64,000 nucleotides of DNA. Origin: CAYRVF01 sp964427535 (GTDB lineage Bacteria; Chloroflexota; Ktedonobacteria; Ktedonobacterales; JADMIN01). Positions 43,186-51,008 of the stretch are shown piece after piece; the first letter of the stretch is position 1, and every line of letters starts with the position of its first letter. The stretch spans positions 3,630 through 67,629 of the forward strand of contig CAYRVF010000008.1 of assembly GCA_964427535.1 (NCBI GenBank), given 5' to 3'. The notes below the pieces were generated by a model. The model was given only the letters and a program-made list of their open reading frames with translations. It searched no databases and was not told the DNA's origin. The position numbers were made by a program, and so were the translations under genes.

Positions 43186-43665
43186 CTAGCGAGGGTCGTT
43201 GAGGGCGAGCTGGTAGACTGGCTCGCCCCAGCGCTCCGCGCCGGTCGGGATGAAGCCACCGCTGACATAGAGGCGCTGGGCGCGGACGTTCTCCGGGTGG
43301 ACGACAAGTTGCACCATCTGGCACGACGGATGCCTGTACCTGACCAACTCGATGAGCTGCCGCAGCGCGGCCTTCCCGTAGCCGCGCCCCTGATACCGGT
43401 GGTCGATGAAGAAGTGGAAGATCCAGTAGTCGTCAGGCGTGTCGGCCTCGTATGCTAGAGCCACGAAGCCAACCATCGTCTGGTCTACGTAGATGGCGTA
43501 TGGCTCCCAGGTCGCGCTACCCAGCCGGACGTACGCCTTGGCGAGCGCGAGCGCAGCGACCGGGGTGATGTCGGAAACGAAGCGCTGCTGCTCCGGAGAC
43601 ACGGCGAGCGTGAGCGCCCGCCGCCAATTCTCGCGCGTCACGTCGCGGAGCTCGACGCCGTCCAT
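43186..43665 (-). CDS. GNAT-family acetyltransferase, spermidine-type-like
   Basis: 159 residues. VELRDVTRENWRRALTLAV at the N-terminus recalls the spermidine/spermine acetyltransferases (PaiA, BltD). Motif A is FHFFIDHRYQGRGYGKAALRQLI with acetyl-CoA loop QGRGYG, and motif B is NVRAQRLYVSGGFIPTG. AGAGGA precedes the ATG. It stands between the guaA partner (convergent) and the VOC gene. Polyamine is a possible substrate by family, not by sequence proof. Confidence 0.87.
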   Translation of the reverse strand: MDGVELRDVTRENWRRALTLAVSPEQQRFVSDITPVAALALAKAYVRLGSATWEPYAIYVDQTMVGFVALAYEADTPDDYWIFHFFIDHRYQGRGYGKAALRQLIELVRYRHPSCQMVQLVVHPENVRAQRLYVSGGFIPTGAERWGEPVYQLALNDPR

Positions 43666-43715
43666 CAGGATATTCCTCTCTTCGTCGGTTTTGCCTCGCT
43701 TGAGCTAGAAGCTGG

Positions 43716-44069
43716 TTACTGTGGCGCGCCGCCGAACCCGATCTCGTTGCCGTCAGGGTCACGGTACGTGGTCTTGCGCACGCCGTCCGAGTAGGTTTCC
43801 TGCACCGAGGGTTCAAGTCCTCTATCGGCGATCTGGGCGACGACTGCATCGAAGTCAGCGACGAAGAACGTGTGCATGGCGTGGCCCGCGTGCTCTGGCT
43901 GCTGCACAATGTACACGTAGCGATGCTCGGCAAGCTCCCACACAGCCTCTGTTTCGTGTGGAAAGAAGGTGGGTGGGTGGCCCAGCAGCCGTTCGTACCA
44001 CCTCAGTGCCGCCGCGAAGTCGGCGACCGGGATTCCCGCGAATAGGTCGAGTGTCGAGGTCTGAATCAC
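43716..44069 (-). CDS. VOC-family (bleomycin-resistance-like) protein
   Basis: 117-residue single VOC protein: LDLFAGIPVADFAAALRWYERLLGH opens the fold, HTFFVADFDAVVAQIADRG the second half, and YRDPDGNEIGFG closes it with a Glu ligand. GTG start with GGAG ahead. Its parallel neighbour 50 bases downstream is the acetyltransferase; both small enzymes may share a transcript. Resistance or lyase role cannot be decided. Confidence 0.86.
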   Translation of the reverse strand: MIQTSTLDLFAGIPVADFAAALRWYERLLGHPPTFFPHETEAVWELAEHRYVYIVQQPEHAGHAMHTFFVADFDAVVAQIADRGLEPSVQETYSDGVRKTTYRDPDGNEIGFGGAPQ

Positions 44070-44179
44070 CCGGATTGCTCCTCTCTCTCACCAAAGAGAA
44101 AATCTCAGACGCAGGAGTCTGCTTGTCTCTCCATCTCCAAGAGTACACTGAACGCAGTTTGAAAGGTGCATAAGAGGCG

Positions 44180-44563
44180 CTAGAGGAGCGTCGCGAGAGC
44201 ACCGCCGAGTACAAACGCCACAACCCCCGCGACGAGCGAGCCAACCCCATAGCCCAGCGCGATATGCGCCTTTCCGTTGCGGGCGAGCATGTGCGTTTCC
44301 ACGCTGAGCGCGCTGAATGTCGTATAGCCACCTAGAAAGCCGGTGCCGAGAATCAGTCGGTAGGGCTCGAGCGCCTGAGCATGTGCGGTGCCAGAGGCGA
44401 GCACGACGCTGAGCGCGAACGAGCCACTCACGTTGATGAGAAACGTGGCGAGCGGAAAGCGTCCCGTCCAGCGACGGCCGATCGCCTCGACGAGCACGAA
44501 GCGCACGACGGCCCCGAGGGCTCCAGCCAGACCGAGCGCGAGGGGCACCCCGGCCTGGGTCAC
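44180..44563 (-). CDS. crcB: Fluoride ion channel Fluc/CrcB, subunit 1
   Basis: 127-residue, four-helix dual-topology fluoride exporter. GALGAVVRFVLVEAIGRRW starts it, NVSGSFALSVVLAS has the conserved Asn of the pore, and GFLGGYTTFSALSVETHML carries the GGxTTFS break in helix 3 with the Phe-box residues. It overlaps the second crcB by four bases (ATGA). In such pairs the two products form heterodimers. The fluoride riboswitch upstream of the pair supports the role. Confidence 0.95.
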   Translation of the reverse strand: MTQAGVPLALGLAGALGAVVRFVLVEAIGRRWTGRFPLATFLINVSGSFALSVVLASGTAHAQALEPYRLILGTGFLGGYTTFSALSVETHMLARNGKAHIALGYGVGSLVAGVVAFVLGGALATLL

Positions 44564-45165
44564 GAGATCACCTCCTCGGGCATGCTGTCTTCATCTGATG
44601 TGCGCTGCTGCGGCTGTGAGTCGGTTGATGCCTGCCCCATGTGTTCACCCATGTCGACCGTGGGCGGGAGCCAGCGCATCGCGGCGAGGGACGGCCTGGA
44701 CGTTCCGTGTGGGAGAGCGGAGGGCGCGGGTTGCGGTGCGGCGTCCACTGGCGCGAGCAGCACGCCGGTGACAACGCCCAGACGCGCACAGAGGACGCCC
44801 GCGAGTGTGCCGCCTCCCAGGTAGAGCAATCCGGCGAGTGTGGCCCCACTGGTGAGCAAATGGGCGCTCCCAGCCATGTAGGTGCTGAAGGTGGTGAAGG
44901 CACCCAGAAAGCCGGTGCCGAGCGCGAGCCGGAGGTCGGCGGAGATTCCCTGAGACGTCTTCAGTCCGCCGTAGAGCAGACCAAGCGCGAACGCGCCAGC
45001 AAGGTTGATGACGAGAATATCCACCGGAATAGAGACCCCGCCGGGATTGATCGCTCTCGCCAGCGCAAGCAGTGGCGCCGATAAAAGATAACGTGCGAGT
45101 GTACCGCAGAAGCCGCCCACGAACACTAGAAGAATTCGCTTCACTCCCCTACAACCCCTCATCAT
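44560..45165 (-). CDS. crcB: Fluoride ion channel Fluc/CrcB, subunit 2 with C-terminal tail
   Basis: 201 residues. GGFCGTLARYLLSAPLLALA, NLAGAFALGLLYGG and GFLGAFTTFSTYMAGSAHLL are the Fluc motifs; the usual 120-residue channel ends around residue 125, so ~75 residues of Pro/Thr/Gln-rich tail are extra and look cytosolic and disordered. First gene after the riboswitch terminator, with the second crcB coupled by ATGA overlap. The N-terminal MMRGCRGVKRILLVF may begin slightly later at VKRILL. Confidence 0.93.
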   Translation of the reverse strand: MMRGCRGVKRILLVFVGGFCGTLARYLLSAPLLALARAINPGGVSIPVDILVINLAGAFALGLLYGGLKTSQGISADLRLALGTGFLGAFTTFSTYMAGSAHLLTSGATLAGLLYLGGGTLAGVLCARLGVVTGVLLAPVDAAPQPAPSALPHGTSRPSLAAMRWLPPTVDMGEHMGQASTDSQPQQRTSDEDSMPEEVIS

Positions 45166-45179
45166 GAGTAAACGGACAC

Positions 45180-45195
45180 AAAAAAGCTTCTACTC
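45180..45195 (-). terminator. Fluoride riboswitch terminator
   Basis: On the minus strand GAGTAGAAGC (45186-45195) followed by at least six T pairs with GCTTCTACTC (45231-45240), which is the 3' end of the aptamer. Forming this stem destroys the aptamer, a standard fluoride switch design. Confidence 0.88.
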
Positions 45196-45227
45196 GACGT
45201 TGCGTCCGCGAAACAGCGCAGACCTCG

Positions 45228-45296
45228 TCGGAGTAGAAGCCATCAGTCCCGGCAAAAGTGCGCCGGAGGGTTAAAGGCGAGCCTCATCACCTGGAC
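45228..45296 (-). promoter_or_regulatory. Fluoride (crcB) riboswitch
   Basis: On the minus strand GGTGATGAGGCTCGCC, then TTTAACCCTCCGGC, a short hairpin, and GGACTGATGGCTTCTACTC match the crcB-motif core: the ATG-A-G-CTCGCC first strand, TTTAACC and CTGATGGCTTCTAC. The last strand is also the left arm of the terminator (45180-45240), so fluoride binding would favour read-through into the two crcB genes. Confidence 0.95.
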
Positions 45297-45339
45297 GGGA
45301 ACGAGTGCGCTTCGTTTGCGCCTTCTATTCCGCACACTC

Positions 45340-45369
45340 ACTCTACCATGACAGACAATGTCGGGGCAA
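45340..45369 (-). promoter_or_regulatory. Promoter of the fluoride riboswitch
   Basis: On the minus strand TTGCCC (45364-45369), an 18-base spacer and TAGAGT preceded by TGG (45340-45348) form a moderate extended -10 promoter. The start near 45333 lies ~37 bases before the aptamer. Confidence 0.5.
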
Positions 45370-45525
45370 CAGTCCTGGCGCCGATGATGCCAGACAAGCA
45401 GTCCCTCGGATACATCTAATCCTTTCTTCAGCGGACGCTAATGTAGCTGCGTCACACTGAAGGAGGGAGTGCTCCTCCGTGCCCGAGCCAGGGGCCGCGA
45501 CGAAGCAGAATATGGGTGGAATGAT

Positions 45526-47235
45526 ATGGAGCGTGACGAGCAGCCGACCTTGCCCGGTGTATTGCGTTTGCCTGCTGACGGGGACGGGCGGGATGCAGCG
45601 CCTGATGCCGAGTATCAGTGGGGCGACCCAGTGCATGACGCCTTCGGCCTTGAGCCAGGTCGGAGGCCGCCAGCGCCCGACATAACCGCGACGCAGTTGA
45701 TGCTGCCGGATACACCTCCGAAACGCGGAGTCAGCCGCCGTGCGGTGCTGATCGGCACGGGAGCCGGAGCGCTCGGCCTGGGAATGGCGGGCGCAGGCGC
45801 CGGAGTCATCGTTTCGCGCCTGCGCGCGTCGTCGCCGTCTAGCGGGGCGAGCATCCTCTCCTCCGATGCCGCGCGCGTCAATCACCTGCTGCGGCGCGCC
45901 GGGTTTGGTCCGTCGCCCTCGGATATTTCGACCTACCTGAATGCCGGAGTTGCCGGGTCGACTGATCTGCTGCTCAACTACGGCTCGGCGCCCGATGTCG
46001 TCACTCCGCGCCTGGCCTCCATGCCGTTCGACTTCACGAATCTGTCGGACTTGATTCGCTGGTTTCTGCTCCGCATGATCTACACGCGACGCCCGCTGGA
46101 AGAGAAGATGACGCTGTTCTGGCACGGTGTGTTGACGAGCAGCTACCACAAGCTGGGCAAGAAGACGAACTATCCTCTGCTCGTGCAGCAAAACACTCTG
46201 CTGCGGCAGAAGGGCATGGGCCGCTTCGACGACCTGATTCGCGCCATCAGTATTGATCCTGCCATGCTGGCCTGGTTGGACGGTCGCACAAGTACCGGCA
46301 AGGCTCCCAACGAGAACTACTCGCGTGAGCTCATGGAGCTCTTCACGCTCGGCATCGGCAACTACACGCAGGACGACGTGCATAACGGCGCGCTGGCGCT
46401 CTCCGGCTGGACCATCCAGGGCACCAGCGGCGTGTTCAGGCCGGGGCGACACTACACCGGCACGGTCACCTTCCTCGGCAAGACGGGCCATCTTGGACTG
46501 GACGACGTCGTCGCGCTGGTCTGCGCGCATCCGGCGACCGGCAAGCACCTCGCGTGGCGCATGTGGAGCTTTTTCGTGTACGACAACCCGAGCGACGACG
46601 ACCTCAAGCCCCTTGTCGACGCCTACTATACGCACGACCACCAGATTCTGCCGGTCGTGCGCGCGATGCTGACGTCGCCAGCGTTCTACAGCGACAAGGC
46701 GTATCGGGCACGGGTGAAGAGTCCGGTTGAATTCGTCGTCGGAGCGGTCCGGGCGCTCGGTGTCCAGACAGATGGGGCTGGGTTGCCGCAGGTGCTGGCA
46801 CAGATGGATCAGGTGCTCTTTGATCCACCGAATGTCTCTGGATGGGACGGCGACAAGGCCAGCGCGAACTGGGTCTCGACGCAGAGCTGGATGGCACGCG
46901 TGAATTTCGTCAACACGCTCGTTGCGGGCATCACCAGCACGCGGACAACTGGTGCGGGACAGGGCGCATCCGCGACCGCTACCGCGTCACCGCTCGCGCA
47001 GATCATCAGCGCGCACAACATTCGCTCGCCGCAAGACCTGACGAACTTTGCCGTGGCATCGCTGCTCGATAACCGGCTGGATGATTCGCGTCGCGCGATT
47101 TTGACCGAGAGCCTGGCGGCTGCAGACCCAAACGGCCAGACGATTCCGCTGTCGGGAGGCGGCAGTGTCCCGGCGGCAGGCGTGCGGACGATGCTCTATC
47201 TGCTGATGTCGATGCCCGAGTATCACCTGAATTGA
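45526..47235 (+). CDS. DUF1800 protein with twin-arginine signal
   Basis: 569 residues from the ATG at 45526 (GGTGGA upstream). An N-terminal soluble part of ~65 residues precedes SRRAVLIGTGAGALGLGMAG, a twin-arginine-like signal or anchor. DUF1800 starts near VNHLLRRAGFGPSPSDI, with PLEEKMTLFWHGVLTSSYHKL, NENYSRELMELFTLG and GWTIQ further on; the family's function is not known, though pairs with DUF1501 are exported and common in soil bacteria. The DUF1501 gene follows 11 bases later. Confidence 0.88.
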   Translation: MERDEQPTLPGVLRLPADGDGRDAAPDAEYQWGDPVHDAFGLEPGRRPPAPDITATQLMLPDTPPKRGVSRRAVLIGTGAGALGLGMAGAGAGVIVSRLRASSPSSGASILSSDAARVNHLLRRAGFGPSPSDISTYLNAGVAGSTDLLLNYGSAPDVVTPRLASMPFDFTNLSDLIRWFLLRMIYTRRPLEEKMTLFWHGVLTSSYHKLGKKTNYPLLVQQNTLLRQKGMGRFDDLIRAISIDPAMLAWLDGRTSTGKAPNENYSRELMELFTLGIGNYTQDDVHNGALALSGWTIQGTSGVFRPGRHYTGTVTFLGKTGHLGLDDVVALVCAHPATGKHLAWRMWSFFVYDNPSDDDLKPLVDAYYTHDHQILPVVRAMLTSPAFYSDKAYRARVKSPVEFVVGAVRALGVQTDGAGLPQVLAQMDQVLFDPPNVSGWDGDKASANWVSTQSWMARVNFVNTLVAGITSTRTTGAGQGASATATASPLAQIISAHNIRSPQDLTNFAVASLLDNRLDDSRRAILTESLAAADPNGQTIPLSGGGSVPAAGVRTMLYLLMSMPEYHLN

Positions 47236-47246
47236 GGAGCGCGCCG

Positions 47247-48527
47247 ATGTTCCTGACACGCAGGGCGATGATTCGCGATGGCCTGCTCGCCGTGAGCGCG
47301 GGCATGATTATGCCGACGGTCTTCTCGCGCGCGGTACGGGCCGCATCGAACGCAGCGGCAGAAGGTGCGACATGGGCACAGCAGGCGAGCACAAGGACGC
47401 TCATCGTGGTGCAGATGGCTGGAGGGAACGACGGACTCAACACGATCGTGCCCTACACGGATAGCGCCTACTATCAGGCACGGCCAACCCTGGCGGTGAA
47501 ACAAACCGACGTGCTGCCGTTGAACGAGCGGCTCGGCCTGCATCCGTCGCTCAAGGCGCTGCAGCCGTTCTGGCAGCAGGGGCAGCTTGCCGTCGTAGAG
47601 GGCGTCGGCTACCCGAATCCGAACCTGTCACATTTCGCCGCGATGGACATCTGGCAGACGCTCGATCTCTCGGGTCAGGGCTCGCAGGGCTGGCTTGGGA
47701 AATACGTGGCGGGCATGGTTGACAAGGACGGACATCCATTTCAGTCGCTCGTCGCTGGCACGTCGCTGCCGACCGCGTTGCAGGCCCTCAACGCCGACGT
47801 TCCGGTGGTCGCCGACCCCAAGCGGTACCGCTTGCAGCCCGATCCAGCCGTCCACGGTGCCAGCGAGGTGACGCCGCAAGACGCGCGCGTCCAGGCGCTG
47901 CTCAAGCTGTACAATACCTACCCTCAGTCGGCCCCTTACGCCGCGCTGCTCGACGCGACGGCGCAGAACGCGGTGAGTGGATCGAAGCAGTTGGACTCGG
48001 CGGTGTCCGCCTATACGCCTTCGGTGAGGTATCCAACCTCGAACTTGGCGAAGGGCCTGCAGGTGCTCGCCGAGGTGATCGTGCAGCGACTCGGCCTGCG
48101 TGTCGGCTACGTCACGCTTGGCGGCTTCGACACGCATGCGGACCAGGCCGCTACGCAGGCGAAGCTTTTGACGGATTTGGCGGAGGGCCTCTCGGCCTTC
48201 TACTCAGATCTCACGGCACATGGCGTGGCTGACGAGGTGGTGGTGATGACGTGGTCGGAGTTTGGGCGGCGGGTCGAAGAGAACGCGAGCCTGGGTACCG
48301 ATCACGGCACTGCCGCGCCCCTCTTCGTGCTTGGCAAGCCAGTGCAAGGCGGAGTGTACGGTGAGCCACCGGACCTCAGCCGCCTCGACAAAAACGGCAA
48401 TCTCGCGTTCACGACGGACTTCCGCTCCGTCTATGCCACTGTGCTCGACCGGTGGCTGGGCGCATCCGCCAGCGCGGTGCTGGGCGGCGATTACGGCGAC
48501 CAGGGCTTCCTCCCTGCGAGCGTGTGA
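47247..48527 (+). CDS. DUF1501 exported protein
   Basis: 426 residues starting MFLTRRAMIRDGLLAVSAGMIMP, a twin-arginine-like signal with a hydrophobic core and a probable cut after ARAA-like residues near ~33. The core has LIVVQMAGGNDGLNTIVPY (the alkaline-phosphatase/sulfatase-like DUF1501 start), GYPNPNLSHFAAMDIWQ and VVVMTWSEFGRRVEEN, then GTDHGTAAPLFVLG. GAGGAG supports the ATG at 47247; the frame start at 47232 is a TTG. It pairs with the DUF1800 gene just upstream. Confidence 0.92.
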   Translation: MFLTRRAMIRDGLLAVSAGMIMPTVFSRAVRAASNAAAEGATWAQQASTRTLIVVQMAGGNDGLNTIVPYTDSAYYQARPTLAVKQTDVLPLNERLGLHPSLKALQPFWQQGQLAVVEGVGYPNPNLSHFAAMDIWQTLDLSGQGSQGWLGKYVAGMVDKDGHPFQSLVAGTSLPTALQALNADVPVVADPKRYRLQPDPAVHGASEVTPQDARVQALLKLYNTYPQSAPYAALLDATAQNAVSGSKQLDSAVSAYTPSVRYPTSNLAKGLQVLAEVIVQRLGLRVGYVTLGGFDTHADQAATQAKLLTDLAEGLSAFYSDLTAHGVADEVVVMTWSEFGRRVEENASLGTDHGTAAPLFVLGKPVQGGVYGEPPDLSRLDKNGNLAFTTDFRSVYATVLDRWLGASASAVLGGDYGDQGFLPASV

Positions 48528-48729
48528 TGCAGTCGGCGCCAGGACGAGCCAACAGAAGGCATGTGCGCCAATCTGGGCAGTCTCTCGCAACGCGACTCCG
48601 CGCCAAGCACAGCGGCACACAAAATGCACCATCGAGGTGCGTCAGCCGGGGATGGGACAGAGGCAAGGAATGTCCGCTGTCTTCTATGTCCCTCTACTTC
48701 TTAGCAGATGTCGAAGGAGCGCACCAGGG

Positions 48730-49128
48730 ATGGCGAGCAACAGAGAGCAAGGAGGCGCCGCGTCGGCGGATGCCAATAACACTGTGCGTGAGGCATATGC
48801 GCGGCTCGGGAAGCTCGGCGGCGCCGCTCGTAAGGAGGCGCTCGGCACAGAGGGATACACGATGCTGGGCCACAGAGGTGGCGAGGCGGTGAAGGAAAAG
48901 TACGGCACCGACTTTTATCATGAGATAGGCAAGCAGGGTGGCGAGACACGCAAGGGACAGCTTGGCACGACTGGATACCAGCAACTGGGTTCACGTGGGG
49001 GCAGCACCACGAAGCAGAAGTATGGTCCCGAATACTACCAGCGCATCGGGCGGCGCGGCGGACAGGCGCGACGCGAACAGATGGCGCGCGAACTTGACTC
49101 CCAGCATGAAACCGAGACACCGGCTTAG
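48730..49128 (+). CDS. KGG-motif repeat (GsiB/stress-type) protein
   Basis: 132 residues. Five Gly-Gly repeats at roughly 20-residue spacing: LGKLGGAARKEALGTEGY, LGHRGGEAVKEKYGTDFY, IGKQGGETRKGQLGTTGY, LGSRGGSTTKQKYGPEYY and IGRRGGQARREQMA. This is the motif of general-stress hydrophilins such as GsiB of Bacillus and the yeast and fungal conidiation proteins. It is strongly hydrophilic, charged and probably unstructured. AAGGAG stands 11 bases ahead of the ATG. It follows the DUF1501 gene after 200 non-coding bases. Confidence 0.88.
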   Translation: MASNREQGGAASADANNTVREAYARLGKLGGAARKEALGTEGYTMLGHRGGEAVKEKYGTDFYHEIGKQGGETRKGQLGTTGYQQLGSRGGSTTKQKYGPEYYQRIGRRGGQARREQMARELDSQHETETPA

Positions 49129-49261
49129 GCATCGGGGCGGTCACGTACTCGAACCGACGTCTCGCATGCCCGCGATGAATCCGGCATCCTTTCTGTTGGT
49201 AGAGCGCTAGCGTCTGATCGTGCCCCTCCAGTATGCCAGCCACGCGAGGAGTCAACACCGC

Positions 49262-50902
49262 ATGCAGCCTGTCCTCGATGCCGCGACCGATCTGCAGGAG
49301 GTTGCCCGAACGTACTTCGGCTACACGTTCCTGCGAGCCGGTCAGGAAGCCGCGATTCGCTCGGTCGTGGAGGGGCACGATACGCTTGCCGTGATGCCGA
49401 CTGGCTCAGGGAAGTCGGCGATCTATCAGATCGCGTCGCTGCTGATACCTGGGCCAACTGTCATCGTCTCGCCGCTCATCGCGCTGCAGCACGATCAGGT
49501 AGAGGCGATCAATGCCCGGCGGGCTGGCACCGCTGCCGTGCTGAACTCGCGGCTTGGCGTCAGGGAACGAGAGGAGTTCTTCGAGGGCCTGGAGAGCGGC
49601 GACTTGGATTTCATCTTTCTCGCTCCGGAACAGTTCGCGAATGAGGACGTGCTCGACCATATCCGCGCAGTCGGGCCGTCGCTGTTTGTGGTGGATGAGG
49701 CGCACTGCATCAGCGAGTGGGGGCACGACTTCCGGCCGGATTACCTGCATCTTGGCGAGGTAGTCGAGGTGCTGGCGCACCCGCGTGTGCTGGCGATGAC
49801 GGCAACGGCTGCCCCGCCTGTGCGCGAGGAGATCGTCGAGCGGCTGCGCATGCGCGATGCGCGGGTCGTCGTGCGCGATTTCGACAGGCCCAACATCTGG
49901 CTCGGCGTGGAGCACTTTCATGATGAGCAGACGAAGACGAACGCACTGATCGAGCGTGTCGTCGCGGCGGAGAAACCTGGCATCGTGTACGTGGCCACAC
50001 ACGCGCACGCCGAAGCGGTCGCCGACGAGTTGCGGCAGGCGGGTGTGCGTGCGCGGCACTATCATGCGGGCATGCACGGCGAGGAGCGCACCGAGGCATA
50101 CGATCAGTTCATGGCACGCGAGATTGACGTGATTGTCGCCACCATTGCGTTTGGTATGGGCATCGACAAGCCCGACGTGCGGTTCGTGTTCCACTACGAC
50201 GTCAGCGACTCGGTGGACTCATATTATCAAGAGATTGGTCGCGCGGGACGCGACGACAAACCGGCCCGCGCCATCCTCTTCTACCGGCAAGAAGACCTCA
50301 ATCTCCAGCGATTCCTCGGCTCTAGCGGGCACCTCGATGTTCGCCAGGTGGTGCGGGTGGCGCGTGCGGTAGATGCCGCGGATGGGCCGAGCGATCGCCG
50401 AAATCTGGCCCGTGACACGCATCTCTCACAGGCGATGGCCGCGGCGGCGCTCACTTGGCTGGAACACGCTGGCGTGGTTGGGGTGCTGCCCACGGGCGAG
50501 GCCGTCGCAACACGCAAGCACGCTGATGTGGAGCGCGCCGCGCGCGAGGCGGTGGAGCTGCAGGAGCGCAGGCGGCAGTTCGAGCACTCGCGCATCGACA
50601 TGATGCGGGCCTACGCCGAGGGCACGAACTGCCGCCGCGAGTATCTGCTGACGTACTTCGGCGAAGAAATCGACGACCCGTGCGGCAATTGCGACAACTG
50701 CGACGCCGGACGGAGTCTGCCCGAGAACGCGCAGAATGAGCCATTCCCCATCAACAGCCGGGTAACTCACGAGAAGTGGGGTGCAGGCATGGTGTTGCGG
50801 TACGAGGGCGACACCGTCGTCGTGCTGTTTGACGCGGTGGGGTATAAGACACTCGACGTTGCTCTCGTCGTTCAGCAGCACCTCTTGCGACTCGCCAGTT
50901 AG
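49262..50902 (+). CDS. recQ: RecQ-family DNA helicase
   Basis: Superfamily 2 3'-5' helicase of 546 residues. FGYTFLRAGQEAAIRSV gives the Q-motif region, then MPTGSGKSAIYQ (Walker A), VVDEAHCISEWGHDFRPDY (DEAH, aromatic loop), AMTATAAPPVR (motif III), GMGIDKPDVRFVFHYD and QEIGRAGRDD (motif VI). A zinc cluster follows: CRREYLLTYFGE and PCGNCDNCD. HRDC is replaced by a C-terminal beta-rich RVTHEKWGAGMVLRYEGDTVVVLFD module. GGAG supports the ATG at 49262. Confidence 0.93.
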   Translation: MQPVLDAATDLQEVARTYFGYTFLRAGQEAAIRSVVEGHDTLAVMPTGSGKSAIYQIASLLIPGPTVIVSPLIALQHDQVEAINARRAGTAAVLNSRLGVREREEFFEGLESGDLDFIFLAPEQFANEDVLDHIRAVGPSLFVVDEAHCISEWGHDFRPDYLHLGEVVEVLAHPRVLAMTATAAPPVREEIVERLRMRDARVVVRDFDRPNIWLGVEHFHDEQTKTNALIERVVAAEKPGIVYVATHAHAEAVADELRQAGVRARHYHAGMHGEERTEAYDQFMAREIDVIVATIAFGMGIDKPDVRFVFHYDVSDSVDSYYQEIGRAGRDDKPARAILFYRQEDLNLQRFLGSSGHLDVRQVVRVARAVDAADGPSDRRNLARDTHLSQAMAAAALTWLEHAGVVGVLPTGEAVATRKHADVERAAREAVELQERRRQFEHSRIDMMRAYAEGTNCRREYLLTYFGEEIDDPCGNCDNCDAGRSLPENAQNEPFPINSRVTHEKWGAGMVLRYEGDTVVVLFDAVGYKTLDVALVVQQHLLRLAS

Positions 50903-51008
50903 CAGGTCCCGCATATTGGATCTCGGCACGGCACTTGCGCTCGGAGACACGACTTCCGGGGGGCACATCTCCCGTTAATGACGTGGTCTGTGTGGCAAGG
51001 AGCATGAT

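Noticed and set aside
45343..46641. 432-codon minus-strand frame opposite the DUF1800 gene
   Set aside because: The plus-strand protein has clear family motifs and export signal; this one runs across the fluoride promoter region and has no family features.
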